From: Rahnella bruchi
GTDB taxonomy: Bacteria > Pseudomonadota > Gammaproteobacteria > Enterobacterales > Enterobacteriaceae
Direction of reading: 5' to 3'
NCBI RefSeq assembly: GCF_003614975.1
Contig: NZ_QZWI01000003.1
Coordinates: forward strand, 496,001 to 560,000
DNA length: 64,000 bases
Part shown: piece after piece, positions 9,791 through 17,840 of the stretch
How the letters are laid out: each line of letters opens with the position of its first letter
Numbering within the stretch: the first letter of the stretch is position 1
The notes under the pieces: model-generated
The model's database searches: none
What the model saw: only the letters and a program-made list of their open reading frames with translations
What the model was told of the DNA's origin: nothing
Position numbers and translations under genes: made by a program

Positions 9791-10819
9791 ATGCAAAGCC
9801 TCACAACCACCAGTTTACGTATTCGTGAAAACCAGCTGTGGATCCTCGATCAGCAAGCCTTGCCGCAACAGTCTGACTGGCGCGAATGCCGCGATGTCAG
9901 CGAGCTGGTGGATCACATCCGCACCCTGCGTGTACGGGGCGCGCCGCTGATTGGATTATCTGCCAGCCTGCTGCTGGCCCTGCTCGCCGAACGGGGAATG
10001 GCGCACAATGAACTGCATCACGCACTGGAGACGCTGCGCGCCTCGCGCCCGACCGCAGTGAATCTGATGAACAATCTTGATCGCATGAAAGCCGCCTTGC
10101 AACAACCTGATTACGTGAAGGCGTTAGTGGAAGAAGCTTTGCGACTGGTGGATGAAGACAAGGCACTGTGCGACAGCATTGCAACTCACGGCGCTGCGCT
10201 GGTGACACCCGGCAGCCGCCTGCTGACGCATTGCAACACCGGCGGGCTGGCAACGGCGGGCGTTGGTACAGCAATTGGTGTTATCCGCCGCGCCCATGAA
10301 CAAGGCAACGTCGAACAGGTTTGGGTGGATGAAACCCGCCCGCTGCTACAGGGTGGACGCCTGACCGCGTGGGAACTCGGTGAGCTGGGCATACCTTATC
10401 AGCTGATTTGTGATTCGATGGCAGCCAGCCTCATGGCGCAAAAACGTGTCGATGCGATTTGGGTGGGCGCTGACCGCATTGCCGCCAACGGCGATGTCGC
10501 CAATAAAATCGGCACTTACAGTCTGGCTGTTCTGGCAAAATACCACGGCATCCCGTTTTACGTCGCCGCACCGCATACCACGCACGATCCGCACTGTCCG
10601 AACGGTGCCGCGATCCCAATCGAACAGCGTGCAGCGAGCGAAGTCACCGGCGTTTCCGGCAGTTTTGGTACCGTACAATGGGCTCCGCTGGACGCAAAAG
10701 TTTATAATCCGGCGTTTGATGTGACCCCAGCGGAATTGATCAGCGGATGGGTGCTCGATGTGGGCGTGGTGACGCCGGAGCAGGTACGGAATGGGGTATT
10801 TGCAAAGGCGTTGAAGTAA
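9791..10819 (+). CDS. mtnA: Methylthioribose-1-phosphate isomerase
   Basis: Converts methylthioribose-1-phosphate to methylthioribulose-1-phosphate. The 342-residue protein belongs to the eIF2B-alpha-like family. The catalytic Cys lies in [10 protein letters not shown] and the Asp in [20 protein letters not shown]. The N-terminal substrate-binding [12 protein letters not shown] is present. AAGGA lies 11 bases before the ATG. The MetJ operator upstream is shared with mtnK, and a terminator follows. Confidence 0.97.
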   Translation: MQSLTTTSLRIRENQLWILDQQALPQQSDWRECRDVSELVDHIRTLRVRGAPLIGLSASLLLALLAERGMAHNELHHALETLRASRPTAVNLMNNLDRMKAALQQPDYVKALVEEALRLVDEDKALCDSIATHGAALVTPGSRLLTHCNTGGLATAGVGTAIGVIRRAHEQGNVEQVWVDETRPLLQGGRLTAWELGELGIPYQLICDSMAASLMAQKRVDAIWVGADRIAANGDVANKIGTYSLAVLAKYHGIPFYVAAPHTTHDPHCPNGAAIPIEQRAASEVTGVSGSFGTVQWAPLDAKVYNPAFDVTPAELISGWVLDVGVVTPEQVRNGVFAKALK

Positions 10820-10842
10820 TAAATTTAAGAGTAACGTTTCGA

Positions 10843-10872
10843 AGAAAACCGCCCTTTTCAGAGCGGTTTTCT
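10843..10872. terminator. Bidirectional terminator of mtnA and the 41-codon gene
   Basis: AGAAAACCGC (10843-10852) pairs with GCGGTTTTCT (10863-10872). T-rich bases follow on each strand, so it can serve mtnA (+) and the small peptide mRNA (-). Confidence 0.8.
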
Positions 10873-10875
10873 GGC

Positions 10876-11001
10876 TTACTTGCCCGATGCGTCTATTGTC
10901 ACAGTGAGAGAGTTATTGGAGATACTCCAATTACTTTTTCCCTGAAACATTGCCGCTCCGGTGACAACGATAAAGATACAGATACAGATGTACCGTTTCA
11001 T
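10876..11001 (-). CDS. Small hydrophobic peptide, candidate type I toxin (41 aa)
   Basis: This 41-codon ORF reads MKRYICICIFIVVTGAAMFQ and then a polar half ending in DASGK. Residues 3-19 form one hydrophobic segment after a Lys-Arg start, so it should insert in or cross the inner membrane. An AAGGA ribosome site lies seven bases before the ATG, partly inside a 6-bp hairpin (11005-11024). Its predicted leader is about 145 nt and holds a 20-nt stretch complementary to the 5' end of a divergent sRNA (11212-11308). This layout is that of type I toxins such as TisB, ZorO and Salmonella TimP. I do not recognise the peptide itself; the toxin role is inferred from architecture. Confidence 0.72.
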   Translation of the reverse strand: MKRYICICIFIVVTGAAMFQGKSNWSISNNSLTVTIDASGK

Positions 11002-11004
11002 TGT

Positions 11005-11024
11005 GCGGTCCTTGCAAAGACCGC
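11005..11024 (-). promoter_or_regulatory. Hairpin overlapping the ribosome site of the small peptide
   Basis: On the minus strand GCGGTC and GACCGC pair around the loop TTTGCAAG. The AAGGA ribosome site (11009-11013) is half in the loop and half in the stem. This may limit initiation, as in type I toxin mRNAs that need an upstream ribosome standby site. Confidence 0.6.
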
Positions 11025-11064
11025 TTCACGTCAACACCACCGGTGATATCTCCGTGAAAACAAG

Positions 11065-11084
11065 CGCTAGTCTGCGCCTGCGTT
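11065..11084. repeat. 20-bp direct repeat, copy in the peptide mRNA leader
   Basis: CGCTAGTCTGCGCCTGCGTT on the plus strand. Its complement lies in the predicted leader of the small-peptide mRNA, 64-83 nt upstream of the start codon. It matches 11212-11231 in 19 of 20 positions, so an RNA from that copy would pair here with 19 Watson-Crick pairs and one G-U. Confidence 0.9.
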
Positions 11085-11152
11085 TACGGTCGTTGGACAT
11101 CCTTTCCTGAAACCGGTGCCCGTTTGCTAAGACGGCGTAAAGGCCCGGCGTC

Positions 11153-11208
11153 ATCATACACGCATTGCCTATATCCTTGACAAATAAGTTCAAAAAGTAG
11201 ACTATCAT
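11153..11208. promoter_or_regulatory. Back-to-back promoters for the small-peptide mRNA and the sRNA
   Basis: Plus strand: TTGACA at 11177-11182, with GACTAT (17-bp spacer) or TATCAT (20-bp spacer) as -10, giving a start near 11212-11215. Minus strand: TTGTCA at 11183-11178, sharing most of its bases with the plus -35, and TATGAT at 11158-11153 (19-bp spacer), giving a start near 11146. The two -35 boxes overlap. Spacers are not ideal, so start sites are approximate. Confidence 0.6.
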
Positions 11209-11211
11209 CAT

Positions 11212-11231
11212 CGCTAGTCTGCGCTTGCGTT
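11212..11231. repeat. 20-bp direct repeat, copy at the sRNA 5' end
   Basis: CGCTAGTCTGCGCTTGCGTT, the second copy of the repeat at 11065-11084 (one C-to-T difference). It coincides with the predicted 5' end of the plus-strand sRNA. Confidence 0.9.
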
Positions 11232-11276
11232 ACATCAGTAACGTAGCTCGCTGGGAAGGCCGCTAACCTGACCAGC

Positions 11277-11308
11277 ACAAAAAAACCACCTTCTGGTGGT
11301 TTTTTTGT
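11277..11308. terminator. Bidirectional terminator of the sRNA and mtnBCD
   Basis: AACCACC and GGTGGTT pair around TTCT, flanked by A7 and T7, so both strands have a perfect intrinsic terminator. It closes the sRNA on the plus strand and the mtnB-mtnC-mtnD transcript on the minus strand. Confidence 0.95.
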
Positions 11309-11326
11309 TTCTTCGACTCGTGGATC

Positions 11327-11872
11327 TTACTCGCCCATCCTCGGGTAATCATCCGCAATCTTATCGCCGGTGAAATGCGCCACCCATCCTTCGGGATTAT
11401 CAAACACGCGGATCGCGGTAAACGACGGGGAACGCCCCATATCAAACCAGTGTCGAGTGTTAGCCGGTACAGAAATCAGATCGTTTTTCTCGCACAGGAT
11501 CTGGAAGATTTTGCCGTTCAGATGCAGACAGAAAAGCCCGGCGCCTTCGACAAAGAAACGCACTTCGTCTTCACCGTGGGTATGCTCGGAGAGGAATTTG
11601 GTCCGCAGCACTTCGCGCTGTTCGTTGTCCGGACGCATGCTGATCACATCCCAGCTCTGATAGCCCTTCTCTTCGACCAGCTTATCAATTTCATGCTGAT
11701 ACGCGGCGATCACGTCCTGTGGCTGCGGGTTCTCGCCTAAATCGCGGTCGGCCTGCCAGCGCTCAAAACGCACATCAATTTTGCTCAGTTCGGCAGCGAT
11801 GGCGTCGCCGTCACGGCTTTCCCATACCGGTATGGAAGGATCCTGGTCACTAAAAATCGTCAATGCACTCAT
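11327..11872 (-). CDS. mtnD: Acireductone dioxygenase
   Basis: Oxidises acireductone to 2-keto-4-methylthiobutyrate and formate (Fe form), or off-pathway products with Ni. Cupin fold; metal ligands sit in [14 protein letters not shown] and the later RHWFDMG. The start at 11872 (MSALTIFS) has GAGGG upstream and matches Klebsiella MtnD; a TTG two codons earlier is not needed. At 181 residues it has the usual length. Last gene of mtnB-mtnC-mtnD. Confidence 0.96.
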   Translation of the reverse strand: MSALTIFSDQDPSIPVWESRDGDAIAAELSKIDVRFERWQADRDLGENPQPQDVIAAYQHEIDKLVEEKGYQSWDVISMRPDNEQREVLRTKFLSEHTHGEDEVRFFVEGAGLFCLHLNGKIFQILCEKNDLISVPANTRHWFDMGRSPSFTAIRVFDNPEGWVAHFTGDKIADDYPRMGE

Positions 11873-11883
11873 GGTCAACCCTC

Positions 11884-12570
11884 TTATAAGAATGTTTCTA
11901 AGGCTATCTGATCAAAACGATTAACTTGCAGGTGGCTGCTGAGGTCATCAGCGTCATCGCGGATCAGCTGACAGGTATGCCAGCCCGCTAAGCGCGCGGC
12001 GTCCAGTTCCTGACGGATGTCCGATAAAAACAGTAAATCCTGTGGCGGTAATATCAGTTGTTCGGCGATGTTTTGATATGACTCGGTTTCACGCTTGGCA
12101 CCGACGCGGGTATCGAAATATCCGCTGAACAGCGGCGTTAAATCACCGGCATCGCTGTAGCCAAACAGCAGTTTTTGCGCGTCCACCGAGCCGGACGAAT
12201 ACACGCAAAGTTGCTGACCGTCGGCTTTCCACGCTTGTAGCTGTGGCGCGACATCGTCATAAAGATGTGCGCGAAAATCGCCATTCTCATAACCGGTACG
12301 CCAGATAATGCCCTGCAACACTTTCAGCGACGTCGATTTCACGTCGTTATCCATGTAGGTAAACAGCTGTTCGATCAACGCTTCGACGCTGGCCTGTGGC
12401 CGGTCGATTTCAGCGCGTAACGCGTCCAGCGCTGCGGCAACGTCCGGCTGCTCATGCCCATGGCGCAAAAACTCAGCAAGACGCTGGCGGGCGTAAGGGA
12501 ATAACACCTGATGCACAAAACGGATATCCGTCGTAGTACCTTCAATATCAGTGACGATGGCGCGGATCAT
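11884..12570 (-). CDS. mtnC: 2,3-diketo-5-methylthiopentyl-1-phosphate enolase-phosphatase E1
   Basis: Bifunctional HAD-family enzyme giving acireductone. The nucleophile motif is DIEGTTTDI at residues 8-16. Motif II is [15 protein letters not shown], and motif III the acidic [12 protein letters not shown]. It has 228 residues, as usual. Its start overlaps the mtnB stop by 4 bp (ATGA), which suggests translational coupling. Confidence 0.97.
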   Translation of the reverse strand: MIRAIVTDIEGTTTDIRFVHQVLFPYARQRLAEFLRHGHEQPDVAAALDALRAEIDRPQASVEALIEQLFTYMDNDVKSTSLKVLQGIIWRTGYENGDFRAHLYDDVAPQLQAWKADGQQLCVYSSGSVDAQKLLFGYSDAGDLTPLFSGYFDTRVGAKRETESYQNIAEQLILPPQDLLFLSDIRQELDAARLAGWHTCQLIRDDADDLSSHLQVNRFDQIALETFL

Positions 12571-13181
12571 TTGGCCTCCAGCAGGCGGCGTTGCAGTTCA
12601 CACTGGAATAAGAATTCCAGCCCTTCCAGATGGCGGCGCGCTTCTGCGACATCCCGTCCCCAGCACGTCAGCCCGTGACCGCGCAGCAAAAAACCATACT
12701 GCAACGGCGCGTGCTCTGATGAGGCGATAATTTTCTGCGCCAGCGCAGGGATATCCTGGCCGTTATCGAAAATCGGGATCACCACCTGGTCCAGGTGCGA
12801 GGTCTGGCCACTGAGCGATTTTTGCATCTCGTAACCTTCCAGCACCAGCGCGCCGCTGCGCTCTACCCGCGATAACACGGTCGAATTGACCGAATGGGTA
12901 TGCAACACCGCGCCTGTTTCAGGATAGCGGGAATACAGCATTGTGTGCAGGCCGGTTTCCGCAGAAGGACGGCGACCGCTAGGCGCAAGGCCGCTTTCCA
13001 GTTCCACCAGCAGGAAATCTTCTGCAGTCAGTGATCCTTTGTCTTTTCCTGATTCGGTGATCAGGCAATGGGCATCGCCTTCACGCACGGACATATTACC
13101 GCCCGTTGCCGGGCTCCAGCCCTTCTGACCAATCCAGTGACAGGCCGCCAGCAGCGCGCCCAGTTGCAAATTTTCTGTCAT
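12567..13181 (-). CDS. mtnB: Methylthioribulose-1-phosphate dehydratase
   Basis: Class II aldolase-fold, Zn-dependent dehydratase of methionine salvage, 204 residues. Metal-binding His residues are in [10 protein letters not shown] and [11 protein letters not shown], and the N-terminal TGGNMSVR phosphate motif is present. First gene of mtnB-mtnC-mtnD; an upstream MetJ-like site lies in the gap to the divergent ybdL. Confidence 0.96.
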   Translation of the reverse strand: MTENLQLGALLAACHWIGQKGWSPATGGNMSVREGDAHCLITESGKDKGSLTAEDFLLVELESGLAPSGRRPSAETGLHTMLYSRYPETGAVLHTHSVNSTVLSRVERSGALVLEGYEMQKSLSGQTSHLDQVVIPIFDNGQDIPALAQKIIASSEHAPLQYGFLLRGHGLTCWGRDVAEARRHLEGLEFLFQCELQRRLLEAK

Positions 13182-13275
13182 CTTTATCCTGAAAAAACGG
13201 TGCGTTGAGGGACTGAGTTTGGGGTGAATAAAGCGATATATAAAAAGCGTAGCGCCTTAGACCGAATTGGCATTT

Positions 13276-13291
13276 AGCCATCTAAGCGTCT
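13276..13291. promoter_or_regulatory. MetJ-like operator between mtnB and ybdL
   Basis: Two adjacent 8-bp boxes, AGCCATCT and AAGCGTCT, each match AGACGTCT in six of eight positions. The site lies between divergent mtnBCD and ybdL-yafV. It is weaker than the one at 9714 but consistent in spacing and context. Confidence 0.6.
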
Positions 13292-13389
13292 CGATTGCCA
13301 AATATTAACATCGTGTTATATTGTCAGCAACATCGCTATTTGCACACCTGACGCCTGTCAGGTCAACGGTCCAGGAGTATTGACCCGCC

Positions 13390-14550
13390 ATGAGCACAGC
13401 AGCATTGATCCCCGAAAGTAAACTTCCCGCCTTAGGCACCACGATTTTCACCCAAATGAGTGCTCTGGCGCAGAAACACAATGCGATTAACCTGTCGCAG
13501 GGTTTTCCTGATTTCGATGGCCCGCAATATCTGCGAGATCGTCTGGCATATCACGTCAGTCAGGGCGCGAATCAGTACGCCCCGATGACCGGCACCGCGC
13601 AGTTACGTGAAGCGATTGCCGCCAAAACTGAACAGATTTACGGCTATGCGCCGGACGCCAATACTGACATCACCATCACCGCTGGCGCGACCGAATCACT
13701 GTATATCGCCATTACCGCGCTGGTGTCGAAAGGCGATGAAGTCATTGCTTTCGATCCGAGCTATGACTGCTACGCCCCGGCAGTAGAACTGGCGGGCGGC
13801 GTGATGAAACGCATTCAGCTGCAGCCGCCTGAGTTTAAGGTGAACTGGGCGGAATTCGCCGATCAGGTAACCGACCGAACGAAGCTTGTGATCATTAACA
13901 CGCCGCACAATCCGTCTGCTACCGTCTGGAGCCACAGCGACGTCGAACAACTCTGGCAGATCATCGCCGATAAGCACATTTTCGTGCTGAGCGATGAAGT
14001 GTACGAACACATTTGTTTCGCCCCCGAAGGCCACGCCAGTGTGCTGCGCCATCCCGAGTTACGTCAGCGCGCCATCGCGGTGTCGTCGTTCGGCAAGACC
14101 TATCACATGACAGGCTGGCGCGTGGGATATTGCATCGCACCGGCCATTATCAGCGCCGAACTGCGCAAAGTTCACCAGTATCTGACCTTCTCCATTACCA
14201 CGCCGGTACAGCTGGCGCTGGCGGACATGCTGCGTGAAGCACCGGAACACTGGCAGGAATTACCCGCTTTTTATCAGGCCAAGCGCGATCGTCTGGCACA
14301 AGGACTGGAGAACAGCCGCCTGAAGGTTTTGCCGAGTCAGGGCACCTATTTCCTGCTGGTCGATTACAGTGATGTGTCCGGTTTAGACGACGTTGCATTC
14401 TGCCACTGGCTGACTGAACATGCGGGCGTAGCGGCGATTCCGATGTCGGTTTTCTGCGCTGCACCTTTCCCACATAAACTGATCCGACTGTGCTTCGCCA
14501 AACAGGAAGCCACGCTGGACGCTGCTGCGGAGCGCCTGTGTCAACTTTAA
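13390..14550 (+). CDS. ybdL: Methionine (KMBA) aminotransferase
   Basis: PLP-dependent class I/II aminotransferase, 386 residues, like E. coli YbdL. The Schiff-base Lys is Lys236 in SSFGKTYHMTGWR, and the PLP-binding NTPHNPSATVWS is present. It would reaminate 2-keto-4-methylthiobutyrate to methionine, the last step of salvage (the MtnE role), with glutamine as a likely donor. CAGGAG lies 12 bases upstream. Overlap by 13 bp with yafV implies a two-gene operon. Confidence 0.93.
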   Translation: MSTAALIPESKLPALGTTIFTQMSALAQKHNAINLSQGFPDFDGPQYLRDRLAYHVSQGANQYAPMTGTAQLREAIAAKTEQIYGYAPDANTDITITAGATESLYIAITALVSKGDEVIAFDPSYDCYAPAVELAGGVMKRIQLQPPEFKVNWAEFADQVTDRTKLVIINTPHNPSATVWSHSDVEQLWQIIADKHIFVLSDEVYEHICFAPEGHASVLRHPELRQRAIAVSSFGKTYHMTGWRVGYCIAPAIISAELRKVHQYLTFSITTPVQLALADMLREAPEHWQELPAFYQAKRDRLAQGLENSRLKVLPSQGTYFLLVDYSDVSGLDDVAFCHWLTEHAGVAAIPMSVFCAAPFPHKLIRLCFAKQEATLDAAAERLCQL

Positions 14551-15311
14551 AACTTTCCGTATTGCAACAGCCGCTGGTGTGGCTGGACGGCGAGGCAAAC
14601 CTCGCGCATTTCGACGGCCTGCTCGGAGCCCTGACTGGCCGTGACCTGATTGTATTGCCGGAAATGTTCACCACTGGTTTCGCCATGCAGGCTCCGGGCA
14701 GCGCGCTGCCGGAATCCCGCGTGGTGCAATGGCTGCAACAATGGGCAAAACAGCTCGGAGCGATGATTGGCGGCAGTGTGGCGCTGAGCACGACAGAAGG
14801 TGCCGTGAACCGTTTCCTGCTGGTTGAACCGCAGGGCAAAGTGCATTTTTACGATAAACGTCATCTGTTCCGCATGGCCGGTGAACACAATTATTATGTA
14901 CCGGGCAAACGTCGTGAGATCGTCGAATGGCGCGGCTGGCGTATCCTGCCACAGGTCTGCTATGACCTGCGTTTCCCGGTGTATTCCCGCAACCGTCAGG
15001 ATTACGACCTGGCACTTTACGTCGCCAACTGGCCTGCACCGCGCAGCCGCCACTGGCAGACATTGCTTGCCGCCCGTGCGATTGAAAATCAGACGTATGT
15101 GGCCGGTTGCAACCGCGTCGGCCACGACGATAACGGCCATTACTACAGCGGCGACAGCCTGATCATTAATCCGCAGGGTGAAGAACTGGCGCGGGCCGAA
15201 CCGGGTTCAGCAATGATTATTGAAGCCGAGTTATCGCTGGAAGCCTTACAGGATTACCGCGAAACCTTCCCCGCCTGGCGCGATGCCGATACGTTTTTAC
15301 TGCACGAGTGA
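14538..15311 (+). CDS. yafV: Omega-amidase YafV (nitrilase family)
   Basis: Nitrilase-fold amidase with the full triad Glu42 (LPEMF), Lys107 (YDKRH) and Cys141 (VCYDLR), counted from the GTG at 14538. That start is chosen because GGAG lies just before it and the length (257) matches E. coli YafV (256). It overlaps ybdL by 13 bp. Omega-amidases hydrolyse alpha-ketoglutaramate, the keto-acid left when glutamine donates its amino group, which would pull the YbdL reaction forward. Confidence 0.92.
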   Translation: MSTLKLSVLQQPLVWLDGEANLAHFDGLLGALTGRDLIVLPEMFTTGFAMQAPGSALPESRVVQWLQQWAKQLGAMIGGSVALSTTEGAVNRFLLVEPQGKVHFYDKRHLFRMAGEHNYYVPGKRREIVEWRGWRILPQVCYDLRFPVYSRNRQDYDLALYVANWPAPRSRHWQTLLAARAIENQTYVAGCNRVGHDDNGHYYSGDSLIINPQGEELARAEPGSAMIIEAELSLEALQDYRETFPAWRDADTFLLHE

Positions 15312-15371
15312 TGAGCCCGAAACTCAGCGTTTCGTCAGAATAGCTCGCGTTAGTCACACCGGAGCTGCTTG

Positions 15372-15411
15372 ATAAAACGAAAAAGACCGCCTGTGAGATT
15401 TCCAGGCGGCC
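15372..15411 (-). terminator. Terminator of the deaminase-like gene
   Basis: On the minus strand GCCGCCTGG and CAGGCGGTC pair around AAATCTCA, followed by TTTTTCGTTTT. It lies 27 bp after the stop of the gene at 15438. Confidence 0.88.
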
Positions 15412-15437
15412 AAAGATTTAGCGTGGAATGACCGACA

Positions 15438-16724
15438 TTAAACTGTCGGTAAACCGGCCTCCAGCGCGTCGATCAATCCCTGATCCACGACCTGCTGCGG
15501 GTGAACCTTAATTTCCGAGCTGTATAACGGCGGCAGTTTCTGACAATACGCATCCAGTTCGGTTTGCGAGATTGTCGGCACACCATACTGGAAGGAATTC
15601 GGATTCTCATCAGGCAATGCACCTTCCATGGTTGAACCGTAGGCACCGAGTTCAATCAGGCTATGTGATGACTCATCCGGCCCCTGCGAAAACACAAAAG
15701 TGCCGTATTTAGGATGGCCGAGATAAGGCAGTACTTTTTCGTCGCCGAGAGAATCCCGCAGGTTATAGCGCAGTTGTGCATAATTGCGCGTTACCAGTAA
15801 GAACGCCGTCTGAATCAAAGAAGCTTTTTCGTCACCGGACAAACACAACAACAGATTACCGAAGTAATCGAGGAATGCGACCGAGTTGCCTTTACCGCCC
15901 TGAGCAACATCAGTATTCGCCGCTTCAATCAGGAAAGGAGCCAGCCCGGCGTCCGGTGCGCCACGTGAGGGGGCGGTATATTGCAAAGCGTCAGGATAAA
16001 TGGCCTGCAACGCCACAACGATCGGGTCATCAGTCGGTAATTCTTTGATATCTTTCAACTGATCCGGCGGTAAATCTGCGTTGATGCTCGCTTTCACCTG
16101 CGTCAGGGTGGCGTCAAAAATGGACTCACACAGCGCCAGCGTCTGCACATCAATCACGTCTTGCGTAAAGAAATCCGCCACCGGCGCAGAACTTGCCAGT
16201 CGGGAAAAGCAGTTATCCCCGTTCACGGCCGGATAGCTGAATGTTTCCTGCGCCACCAGAGCCAGATCGGCAGAAAGCGAGGGGAAATCCGCCAGAGTGT
16301 CGTAATTGATACCGGAATAAGTATCGAACGCCGCAGAAATTACATTAAAGCCGCCGGTAATAATCGAACCGGTACACATGCAGCAGGGATCCAGTGAGGT
16401 CACAATAGTAATCTCGGACGGCGGTGGCAGCTCAACCCCCTGGGCAATCTGCCCGTAATACCAGTCGATCAGTTGTCTTTCTCCGTGAGCAGTAGGATCG
16501 TTGGTCTTATTATTCATGACGACGTTATTATGAATCGCATTCAGAACTTTTCCTGTGCCATCGAGCATAACGCCGCCGACGCTGAAAGTATTCTGGCAAT
16601 AGGCCTGCATAGCCTGATCTGCCGCAGCGGCGGCGGCAGCTTCGACAGAAACATAAGTGACGTCGTTCACTTCGCCCACTTTTAATGCTGTTTTATTTGA
16701 TGAATTACAGTTGCAATTACACAT
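15438..16724 (-). CDS. Unrecognised protein with cytidine-deaminase-like zinc motif
   Basis: A 428-residue cytosolic protein that I cannot name. Residues 70-125 carry the deaminase-superfamily signature: His80 and Glu82 in PTAHGERQ, then Pro113-Cys114-Cys-Met-Cys117 (TSLDPCCMCTGS), a complete H-x-E...PCxxC zinc site. The N-terminus is Cys-rich (MCNCNCNSS). The ~290 C-terminal residues resemble no family I recognise. The ATG at 16724 has GGAAGA seven bases upstream; an in-frame ATG at 16739 has no such site. It is monocistronic with its own terminator. A nucleobase or nucleoside deaminase is plausible next to purine catabolism, but the substrate is unknown. Confidence 0.7.
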   Translation of the reverse strand: MCNCNCNSSNKTALKVGEVNDVTYVSVEAAAAAAADQAMQAYCQNTFSVGGVMLDGTGKVLNAIHNNVVMNNKTNDPTAHGERQLIDWYYGQIAQGVELPPPSEITIVTSLDPCCMCTGSIITGGFNVISAAFDTYSGINYDTLADFPSLSADLALVAQETFSYPAVNGDNCFSRLASSAPVADFFTQDVIDVQTLALCESIFDATLTQVKASINADLPPDQLKDIKELPTDDPIVVALQAIYPDALQYTAPSRGAPDAGLAPFLIEAANTDVAQGGKGNSVAFLDYFGNLLLCLSGDEKASLIQTAFLLVTRNYAQLRYNLRDSLGDEKVLPYLGHPKYGTFVFSQGPDESSHSLIELGAYGSTMEGALPDENPNSFQYGVPTISQTELDAYCQKLPPLYSSEIKVHPQQVVDQGLIDALEAGLPTV

Positions 16725-17120
16725 AGTAGATTCTTCCATTAGATTAAGTGCAAAAATTCAGGATCAGTAATTCGCGAAGCGTTATTGAATCAATACGTCG
16801 GAATTAAAGAGGCTTTATCGTGGCAAATTAATCTTTAATTAAAAAATGGAAGCTGTTGTGCCAGCAGTGACACCAGGGGTAATAAATAAAAAGGGGGTTA
16901 TTTCAGGATTGATTTACTTTAATCATAATTTTTGTGAATATTAAACAATATGATTATGTTCTGAATAATTAAATTACAGGGCGTAATTACCATGCGCGAC
17001 TCAGGTAATATCACCAGCAACCGTTCTGACTTTCCATTTTATGATGACTGCTCATTTTGGAAGAAGAAATGTATGTTCCGGCGCATACCCTCAGGGTAAA
17101 CGCCGGATTAAACATAGTGG
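16725..17120. other. AT-rich intergenic region, no convincing gene
   Basis: About 395 bp, clearly AT-richer than the flanks, presumably holding the promoter of the deaminase-like gene. At 17078-17106 CCGGCG and CGCCGG enclose a nested TACCC/GGGTA hairpin, a possible 3' end for the DUF1993 gene, although its T-run is poor. A 35-codon ORF at 16992 has no good support. Confidence 0.6.
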
Positions 17121-17627
17121 TTATATCGCGCCGATAAAGTCAGCCTTACCAATATTCACACCCAGATGGCGCAGAATGTTGTACGCGGTGGTGGTGTGGA
17201 AATAGAAGTTTGGTACAGCAAACACCGTGACGTAGCTGTGCGCGGTGAATTTCAGTTCATGGTTTTTGCCTTTCACCACGATTTCACGGGATTCATCGCC
17301 TTCCAGTTTCGCGACGTCCACGCTTTCAATAAAGCGCAGGGTTTTGGCGATACGTTCCTGCAACTGGGCAAACGTCACTTCATTGTCTTCCATCGACGGT
17401 GCGGCAACACCGGACAGACGGGCAATCGCGCCTTTCGACATATCGCTGGTGATCTGCACCTGACGCGCCAGCGGATACATATCGTCGGCCAGACGGGTAT
17501 TCAGAACTTCCTCTTCTGATTTACCGTTTTCCTTTGCCCATGCAGCGCCCTTTTCCAGCAAAGCTGAAAGATTCTTTAAACCACGAACAAACTGTGCCGC
17601 CGTACTTCCATAAAGAGATGCTGACAT
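17121..17627 (-). CDS. DUF1993 family protein
   Basis: A 168-residue protein that I place in DUF1993, a DinB/YfiT-like four-helix family. Typical landmarks are the start MSASLYGSTAAQFVRGLKNL, the segment YPLARQVQITSDMSKGA, and the C-terminal NFYFHTTTAYNILRHLGVNIGK with conserved His residues. Function unknown. AAGGAAG precedes the ATG. It appears monocistronic. Confidence 0.85.
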   Translation of the reverse strand: MSASLYGSTAAQFVRGLKNLSALLEKGAAWAKENGKSEEEVLNTRLADDMYPLARQVQITSDMSKGAIARLSGVAAPSMEDNEVTFAQLQERIAKTLRFIESVDVAKLEGDESREIVVKGKNHELKFTAHSYVTVFAVPNFYFHTTTAYNILRHLGVNIGKADFIGAI

Positions 17628-17840
17628 GATGCTTCCTTAGTGAATGAAGTGTTAGAACTACCGGCGCTACATTAGCGCGTTCTGTTCTAAACATCGTGAC
17701 GTTTTATAGCAGTGAAGTATGACGAAATGCGGGTTTGCGACACACCTCCCTCTTTTTGTCAGAGCATGTAAAGACATCGCTGTGTGGATCAATTCTTGCA
17801 TTCAATACCCCCGCAAAAAACATCTGACAGAGGACCACTG

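Larger units (their letters stand above)
11212..11308 (+). ncRNA. Candidate antitoxin sRNA (~97 nt)
   Basis: Predicted small RNA bounded by a sigma-70-like promoter (TTGACA at 11177) and a strong terminator (11277-11308). No plausible ORF lies inside. The first 20 nt are complementary to the leader of the divergent 41-codon peptide mRNA. They are followed by a small hairpin (CGTTAC-ATCA-GTAACG, 11228-11243). The arrangement is as in IstR-1/tisB, OrzO/zorO and TimR/timP. Transcription and pairing are inferred. Confidence 0.7.

Noticed and set aside
16992-17099. 35-codon ORF upstream of the DUF1993 gene's 3' end
   Set aside because: No good ribosome site, no recognisable features, and it runs into the hairpin that probably ends the DUF1993 transcript.
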